Below, piece after piece: positions 58,089 through 64,000 of a DNA stretch of 64,000 nucleotides (its first letter is position 1; every line of letters begins with the position of its first letter). The notes under the pieces were generated by a model that was given only the letters and a program-made list of their open reading frames with translations, was not told the DNA's origin and did no database searches. Both the position numbers and the translations under genes were made by a program. Location: NCBI RefSeq assembly GCF_008011855.1, contig NZ_VOUX01000032.1, positions 124,001 through 188,000 of the forward strand, written 5' to 3'. This DNA comes from Serratia bockelmannii (lineage in GTDB: Bacteria; Pseudomonadota; Gammaproteobacteria; Enterobacterales; Enterobacteriaceae).

Positions 58089-59774
58089 ATGTATGAATTT
58101 AACCAGGTGCTGTTGCTGTTGCAGCAGATGTGCGTCTATCTCGTCATCGCCTATCTGCTGAGCAAAACCCCGCTGTTTATCCCGCTGATGCAGGTGACTA
58201 TTCGCCTGCCGCACAAGCTGCTGTGCTACGTGATCTTCTCGGTGTTCTGCATCATGGGCACCTATTTTGGGCTGCACATTCAGGATTCGATCGCCAACAC
58301 CCGCGCGATAGGCGCGGTCCTGGGCGGGCTGCTGGGCGGGCCGTCGGTGGGCTTTCTGGTCGGGCTGACTGGCGGCCTGCACCGGTATACGCTCGGCGGC
58401 ATGACCGACGTGGCCTGCGCGATTTCCACGGTGTCGGAAGGCCTGGTCGGCGGCATCGTACACAGCATCGCCATGCGCCGCGGGCGCATCGAGCTGCTGT
58501 TCAATCCGCTGTTCGTCGGCGGCGTGGCACTGGTGGCGGAAGTGCTGCAGATGGCGATCATCCTGGCGGTGGCGCGCCCCTACGACGAAGCGTTGCAGCT
58601 GGTAGAGCACATCGCGCTGCCGATGATGATCGCCAATACCGTCGGTGCGGCGATGTTCATGCAAATCCTGCTGGATCGGCGCGCGATGTTTGAGAAATAC
58701 ACCAGCGCTTTCTCTTCCAAGGCGCTGAAGATCGCCGAGCGCACCGAGGGCATCCTGCGCCAGGGCTTCGATCAGGAAAACAGCATGAAGGTCGCCCGGG
58801 TGATTTATCAGGAGCTGGGTATCGGTGCAGTGGCGATCACCGATCGTGACAAGCTGCTGGCGTTTATCGGCATCGGCGACGATCACCACCTGCCGGGCAC
58901 GCCGATCGCCTCGGTGCATTCGCATCGCGCCATCGACAACAACGAGGTGGTGTACGCCGACGGTAATCAGCTCTCTTACTGCTGCTCGATCAATCCGGCC
59001 TGCAAGCTGGGATCGACGCTGGTGATCCCGCTGCGCGGCGAAAACCAGCGGGTCATCGGCACCATCAAGCTGTACGAACCGAAAAGCCAGCTGTTCAGCA
59101 CCATCAACCGCACGCTGGGCGAAGGCATTGCCAGCCTGCTGTCGGCGCAGATCATGGCCGGACAGTACGAGCGCCACAAGCAGCTGCTGGCGCAGTCGGA
59201 GATCAAGCTGTTGCATGCGCAGGTCAATCCGCATTTCCTGTTCAATGCGTTAAATACGCTGGTGGCGGTGATCCGCCGCGATGGCGAACGCGCCTGCGAT
59301 CTGGTGCAGTCCCTCTCGACTTTCTTTCGTAAAAACCTCAAACGTTCGGATGATGAAGTCAGCCTGGCGGACGAGATTGAGCATGTGAACGCCTACCTGC
59401 AGATTGAGAAAGCGCGCTTCGCCGATCGGCTGGAGATCGCGGTATCGCTGCCGGAGGCGCTGCTGGCGGCGCGGCTGCCGGCGTTTTCGCTGCAGCCGAT
59501 CGTCGAGAACGCCATCAAGCACGGCACCTCGCATCTGTTGGGCGTGGGCCGCATCGAAATCGGCGCCTGCTGCGAAGGCGAGCATCTGCTGCTGCAGGTG
59601 ACGGACAATGCCGGGCTGTTCCAGCCGAAGCCGAACTGCAGCGGGCTGGGGATGAACCTGGTGGATAAGCGCATTCGCGTGCGCTATGGCGAAGGCTATG
59701 GCGTGCGGGTGGATTGCCGGCCGGACGCCTATACCCGCATTACGCTCAATGTTCCCATGGAGAGGGCCGCCTGA
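58089..59774 (+). CDS. btsS: High-affinity pyruvate sensor histidine kinase BtsS
   Basis: LytS-type membrane kinase that senses pyruvate. It has 561 residues, identical in length to E. coli BtsS (YehU). An N-terminal 5TM_5TMR_LYT membrane domain (about 1-200) is followed by a GAF domain (about 220-350) and a His_kinase domain with the phosphoacceptor His near 380 in [14 protein letters not shown] and an HATPase with [12 protein letters not shown] and [10 protein letters not shown]. Overlaps btsR by one base. In E. coli the target is the pyruvate transporter gene btsT; btsT is not in this window. Confidence 0.95.
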   Translation: MYEFNQVLLLLQQMCVYLVIAYLLSKTPLFIPLMQVTIRLPHKLLCYVIFSVFCIMGTYFGLHIQDSIANTRAIGAVLGGLLGGPSVGFLVGLTGGLHRYTLGGMTDVACAISTVSEGLVGGIVHSIAMRRGRIELLFNPLFVGGVALVAEVLQMAIILAVARPYDEALQLVEHIALPMMIANTVGAAMFMQILLDRRAMFEKYTSAFSSKALKIAERTEGILRQGFDQENSMKVARVIYQELGIGAVAITDRDKLLAFIGIGDDHHLPGTPIASVHSHRAIDNNEVVYADGNQLSYCCSINPACKLGSTLVIPLRGENQRVIGTIKLYEPKSQLFSTINRTLGEGIASLLSAQIMAGQYERHKQLLAQSEIKLLHAQVNPHFLFNALNTLVAVIRRDGERACDLVQSLSTFFRKNLKRSDDEVSLADEIEHVNAYLQIEKARFADRLEIAVSLPEALLAARLPAFSLQPIVENAIKHGTSHLLGVGRIEIGACCEGEHLLLQVTDNAGLFQPKPNCSGLGMNLVDKRIRVRYGEGYGVRVDCRPDAYTRITLNVPMERAA

Positions 59775-60499
59775 TGTTAAACGCACTGATTGTTGACGAT
59801 GAGCCTTCCGCGCGCGACAACCTCCGCCATCTGCTGGAGGCCGAAGCGGGGATCACGATCATCGGCGAATGTGCCAACGCCATCGAAGCCATCAGCCAGA
59901 TCCACCGGCTGCAGCCGGACGTGGTGTTTCTCGATATCCAAATGCCGCGCATCAGCGGGCTGGAAATGGTCGGCATGCTGGATCCCAACCGCATGCCGCA
60001 CATCGTGTTTCTGACCGCCTACGACGAATACGCGGTGCAGGCGTTCGAGGAGCACGCCTTCGACTATCTGCTGAAGCCGGCGGAGCCGAAGCGGCTGAGC
60101 AAGACGCTGCAACGCCTGCGGCAGCGCAGTGCGCCGCAGGACGTGACGGCGCTGGATGAGAGCGCCGGTTACCTGAAATACATTCCCTGCACCGGCCACA
60201 GCCGCATCTATCTGCTGCGGTTTGACGAGGTGTTGGCGATCCGTTCCAAACTGAGCGGGGTATTCGTGGTGCGCAGCGACGGCATGGAGTGTTTCACCGA
60301 ATTGACGCTGCGCACGCTGGAAAGCCGTACGCCGCTGGTGCGCTGCCATCGGCAGTATTTGGTCAACCTGGAGCAGGTGCGCGAGATCCGCTTCGAAGAA
60401 GGCGGCGCGGCGGAGATGATCATGTCCGCCGGCGATCCGGTGCCGGTCAGCCGGCGCTATTTGAAAGCGCTGAAGGAGCAACTGGGGCTGCGGGGGTGA
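59774..60499 (+). CDS. btsR: LytTR response regulator BtsR
   Basis: Response regulator partner of BtsS. It has 241 residues (E. coli YehT 239). The receiver domain has DDE at 8-10, phosphoacceptor Asp54 ([13 protein letters not shown]) and the conserved Lys in [13 protein letters not shown] LytTR DNA-binding domain (about 135-240) has [15 protein letters not shown] and [20 protein letters not shown] 59774 shares one base with the btsS stop. Confidence 0.95.
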   Translation: MLNALIVDDEPSARDNLRHLLEAEAGITIIGECANAIEAISQIHRLQPDVVFLDIQMPRISGLEMVGMLDPNRMPHIVFLTAYDEYAVQAFEEHAFDYLLKPAEPKRLSKTLQRLRQRSAPQDVTALDESAGYLKYIPCTGHSRIYLLRFDEVLAIRSKLSGVFVVRSDGMECFTELTLRTLESRTPLVRCHRQYLVNLEQVREIRFEEGGAAEMIMSAGDPVPVSRRYLKALKEQLGLRG

Positions 60500-60535
60500 T
60501 GCAGGTCTTAGGGGGATTCTGAAAAGACAGGCATC

Positions 60536-60565
60536 ATGGGCGTCCCGACGGCGCCCATTTTGTTT
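60536..60565 (+). terminator. btsSR terminator
   Basis: ATGGGCGTC (60536-60544) pairs with GGCGCCCAT (60550-60558), with one wobble, followed by TTTGTTT. It lies 37 bp past btsR on the plus strand. Confidence 0.8.
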
Positions 60566-60650
60566 GTCCTTGACGGGGTTACGCGGCGCTTATAGCTTTA
60601 TTGCATCAACAGGCGCGTTTCGCGCCGCGTCAGCGTCAAAGGAACAGAAA

Positions 60651-62174
60651 ATGAGTGAACCACGGATTATCGCCAAAGCGATGAAAGACGGAAAACCGGA
60701 ACAGGATCTGGTGATTTTGCCGGCGTTGGCCAACCGCCACGGGCTGATCACCGGGGCAACCGGCACCGGCAAGACGGTGACGCTGCAGAAAATGGCCGAG
60801 CAGTTCTCGCGCATCGGCGTACCGGTGTTCCTGTCGGATGTGAAGGGCGATCTGTCTGGCATCGGCGCCGAGGGCGTACCGTCCGAGAAGCTGCAGGCGC
60901 GCCTGGCGGCGATCGGCGTCACCGACTGGCAGCCACAGGCCTGCACCATTATCCCGTGGGATATTTACGGTGAAAAGGGGCATCCGATCCGCGCCACCAT
61001 TTCCGATCTCGGGCCGCTGCTGCTGGGGCGCCTGTTGGATCTGAACGAGGTGCAAAGCGGCGTGCTGCAGCTGGTGTTCAAAATCGCCGATGACAACGCG
61101 CTGCTGCTGTTGGACATGAAAGACCTGCGCGCCATGGTGCAGTTCGTCGGCGATAACGCCAAACAATTCCAGACTCAGTACGGCAACATCTCTGCCGCGT
61201 CGATCGGCGCCATCCAGCGCGGGTTGCTGACGCTGGAAGAGCAGGGCGCCAACCAGTTCTTCGGCGAGCCGATGCTGGACATCAACGATCTGATGAAAAC
61301 CGACGCCAACGGTCATGGCGTGATCAACCTGCTGGCGGCGGACAAGCTGATCAATCAGCCGAAGCTGTATTCAGTGTTCCTGCTGTGGCTGCTGGCCGAG
61401 CTGTTTGAACATCTGCCGGAAGTGGGCGACCCTGAACAGCCGAAGCTGGTGTTCTTCTTCGATGAAGCGCACCTGCTGTTCAACGACGCGCCGGCGGCGC
61501 TGTTGACCAAGATCGAACAGGTGGTGCGCCTGATCCGCTCCAAAGGCGTCGGCATTTACTTCGTCACCCAGAATCCGCTGGATATCCCGGACAGCGTGCT
61601 GGGCCAGTTGGGCAACCGCGTACAGCATGCGCTGCGCGCCTTCACGCCGCGCGATCAGAAGGCGGTGAAAACGGCGGCGCAAACCCTGCGCGCCAATCCG
61701 GCCTTCGATGCCGAAACGGCGATCACCGAGCTGGGCGTGGGCGAAGCGCTGGTGTCATTCCTCGACGAGAAGGGCCGGCCGAACGTGGTGGAGCGGGCGA
61801 TGGTCATCGCGCCGGAATCCAAGATGGGCATGCTCGGTGCGGAAGGGCTGAACAGCGCGATCAACAAGTCGCCGCTGTATGGCCGCTATGAAGACATGAT
61901 TGACCGCGAGTCCGCCTACGAGAAGCTGTCGTCGGGCGGCTTCGCCACCGTCGGTACTGCGCAGCAGGGGCAGCAACCGCAGGCGCAAGCGCAGCAACAG
62001 ACGGGCGGCGGCCTGATGGACGGATTGAACGAGCTGCTGTTCGGTTCCACCGGCCCGCGCGGCGGCAAACGCGACGGCATCGTCCAGACCGCTGCCAAGA
62101 GCATGGCGCGCGATCTCGGCCGGCAGATCCTGCGCGGCGTACTGGGCTCGATCACCGGCGGCCGTAAAAAGTAA
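60651..62174 (+). CDS. yjgR: HerA-like P-loop ATPase YjgR (DUF853)
   Basis: A cytoplasmic ATPase of the HerA/FtsK clan with unknown function. It has 507 residues (E. coli YjgR 500). Walker A is GATGTGKT (35-42), Walker B is [13 protein letters not shown] near 290, and a conserved [28 protein letters not shown] block follows. The C-terminal part is Gln- and Gly-rich ([18 protein letters not shown]). ATG 60651 follows AAAGGAAC; the upstream open frame has no similarity. It sits between btsR and pabA, not a conserved neighbourhood in E. coli. Confidence 0.92.
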   Translation: MSEPRIIAKAMKDGKPEQDLVILPALANRHGLITGATGTGKTVTLQKMAEQFSRIGVPVFLSDVKGDLSGIGAEGVPSEKLQARLAAIGVTDWQPQACTIIPWDIYGEKGHPIRATISDLGPLLLGRLLDLNEVQSGVLQLVFKIADDNALLLLDMKDLRAMVQFVGDNAKQFQTQYGNISAASIGAIQRGLLTLEEQGANQFFGEPMLDINDLMKTDANGHGVINLLAADKLINQPKLYSVFLLWLLAELFEHLPEVGDPEQPKLVFFFDEAHLLFNDAPAALLTKIEQVVRLIRSKGVGIYFVTQNPLDIPDSVLGQLGNRVQHALRAFTPRDQKAVKTAAQTLRANPAFDAETAITELGVGEALVSFLDEKGRPNVVERAMVIAPESKMGMLGAEGLNSAINKSPLYGRYEDMIDRESAYEKLSSGGFATVGTAQQGQQPQAQAQQQTGGGLMDGLNELLFGSTGPRGGKRDGIVQTAAKSMARDLGRQILRGVLGSITGGRKK

Positions 62175-62246
62175 GCGGAAATTATCGTCGGCAGCGGCGG
62201 GTTAAATCAGTAAACTATGGCGGCGTTTTTCTCTGCCGGACCTAAC

Positions 62247-62822
62247 ATGCTGCTGCTGATCGATAACTACGACTCCTTTACCTATAACCTTTACCAGTAC
62301 TTCTGCGAATTGGGCGCCGAGGTGCTGGTGAAGCGCAACGATGAGCTGCAGCTGGCCGATATCGCGCGGCTGGCGCCGCAGCATCTGGTGATTTCCCCTG
62401 GCCCCTGTACCCCGAACGAAGCGGGTATCTCGCTGGCCGCCATTCGTCATTTCGCCGGCAAGCTGCCGATCCTCGGCGTATGCCTGGGGCACCAGGCGCT
62501 GGGGCAGGCGTTCGGCGCCGAAGTGGTGCGCGCCCGCGCGGTGATGCACGGCAAAACTTCGGCGATTCGCCATCTGGGCGTCGGCGTGTTTCGCGGCCTG
62601 AACGATCCGCTGACCGTGACCCGATATCACTCGCTGGTGCTGAAAGCCGATACGCTGCCGGATTGCTTTGAAGTGACCGCCTGGAGCGAACGCGACGGCG
62701 TGCGCGACGAGATCATGGGCATCCGCCACCGCACGCTGGCGCTGGAAGGGGTGCAGTTCCACCCGGAAAGCGTGCTCAGCGAGCAGGGCCATCAGCTGTT
62801 GGATAATTTTCTCAGGCGTTAA
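62247..62822 (+). CDS. pabA: Aminodeoxychorismate synthase component II (glutamine amidotransferase)
   Basis: Supplies ammonia from glutamine to PabB for 4-amino-4-deoxychorismate, a folate precursor. It has 191 residues (E. coli 187). Class I amidotransferase with Cys79 in [14 protein letters not shown] and the His/Glu pair in [23 protein letters not shown] is the family N-terminus. ATG 62247 is preferred to the earlier in-frame ATG at 62217. An anthranilate synthase subunit is less likely, because pabA-argD is the conserved pair. Confidence 0.95.
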   Translation: MLLLIDNYDSFTYNLYQYFCELGAEVLVKRNDELQLADIARLAPQHLVISPGPCTPNEAGISLAAIRHFAGKLPILGVCLGHQALGQAFGAEVVRARAVMHGKTSAIRHLGVGVFRGLNDPLTVTRYHSLVLKADTLPDCFEVTAWSERDGVRDEIMGIRHRTLALEGVQFHPESVLSEQGHQLLDNFLRR

Positions 62823-62860
62823 TCCCTTCGCGTTTTTTTCGCCCGTCAGGCGTTTTGCAT

Positions 62861-62889
62861 TTGCGCTTTAGTGTTTTTTTATGCATATT
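62861..62889 (+). promoter_or_regulatory. Candidate argD promoter
   Basis: TTGCGC (62861) and CATATT (62884) are spaced 17 bp apart. The -10 lies at the junction of the two ARG boxes, so ArgR binding would cover it. Confidence 0.5.
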
Positions 62890-62908
62890 TCGTGATTATA
62901 TTTTCACT
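62870..62908. promoter_or_regulatory. Two adjacent ARG boxes (ArgR operator) of argD
   Basis: Two 18-bp boxes, 62870-62887 and 62891-62908, separated by 3 bp, the standard ArgR hexamer spacing. Each matches 15 of 18 positions of WNTGAATWWWWATTCANW; the right one reads CGTGATTATATTTTCACT. They precede argD by 45 bp. Confidence 0.85.
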
Positions 62909-62929
62909 ATAACATCGCGATAGCGCTGA

Positions 62930-64000
<1,071 letters not shown>

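Overview
The window is a chromosomal segment of a GC-rich enterobacterium. Gene order (glgP, glpD, glpR, glpG, glpE, malT, malPQ, nfuA, gntX, bioH, feoABC, tex, greB, ompR-envZ, pckA, hslOR, igaA, nudE, mrcA, hofMNOPQ, aroKB-damX-dam-rpe-gph-trpS, cysG-nirCDB, tsgA, ppiA, pabA, argD) matches the 75-77 min region of Escherichia coli with the changes typical of Yersiniaceae. Protein sequences recalled from E. coli align nearly end to end. I infer Serratia (S. marcescens-like) from GC content, synteny and the ERIC element; the sequence alone does not prove the species. I see no rRNA, tRNA, insertion sequence, prophage or CRISPR array.

Region by region. 1-12.3 kb holds carbon storage and uptake genes: the 3' end of glgP, glycerol-3-phosphate catabolism (glpD, glpR, glpG, glpE) and the maltose regulon (malT, malPQ). 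12.3-23.1 kb holds a complete 127-bp ERIC repeat, Fe-S biogenesis (nfuA), gntX, bioH, a YahO-like periplasmic protein, the ferrous iron operon feoABC with a Fur box, tex, greB and cbpAM. 23.3-36 kb holds ompR-envZ, a FitAB/VapBC-type toxin-antitoxin pair inserted before pckA, the Hsp33/Hsp15 cluster, yrfG, igaA, nudE and mrcA. 36-46.1 kb holds the hofMNOPQ DNA-uptake/pilus-assembly-like operon and the long aroK-aroB-damX-dam-rpe-gph-trpS cluster. 46.2-51.4 kb is the nitrite reductase operon nirBDC-cysG, whose promoter keeps an FNR site and a NarL/NarP 7-2-7 site 28 bp apart.

51.6-62.2 kb is the most mosaic part. Relative to E. coli it carries added genes between conserved anchors: a solitary codA between nirB and tsgA; a small sugar cluster (LacI-type regulator, GH4 6-phospho-beta-glucosidase, PTS EIIA of the lactose/cellobiose family, with no EIIB or EIIC) between tsgA and ppiA; and btsSR plus yjgR where E. 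coli has yhfG-fic, between ppiA and pabA. The window ends inside argD, which has a pair of ARG boxes.

I found no convincing wholly new system. The observations most worth checking are the incomplete PTS/GH4 cluster with its perfect 18-bp operator and a terminator before its regulator gene, a free-standing terminator between malT and malP that may belong to an unannotated small RNA, a single CRISPR-repeat-like hairpin in the aroK-aroB gap, and the toxin-antitoxin pair.
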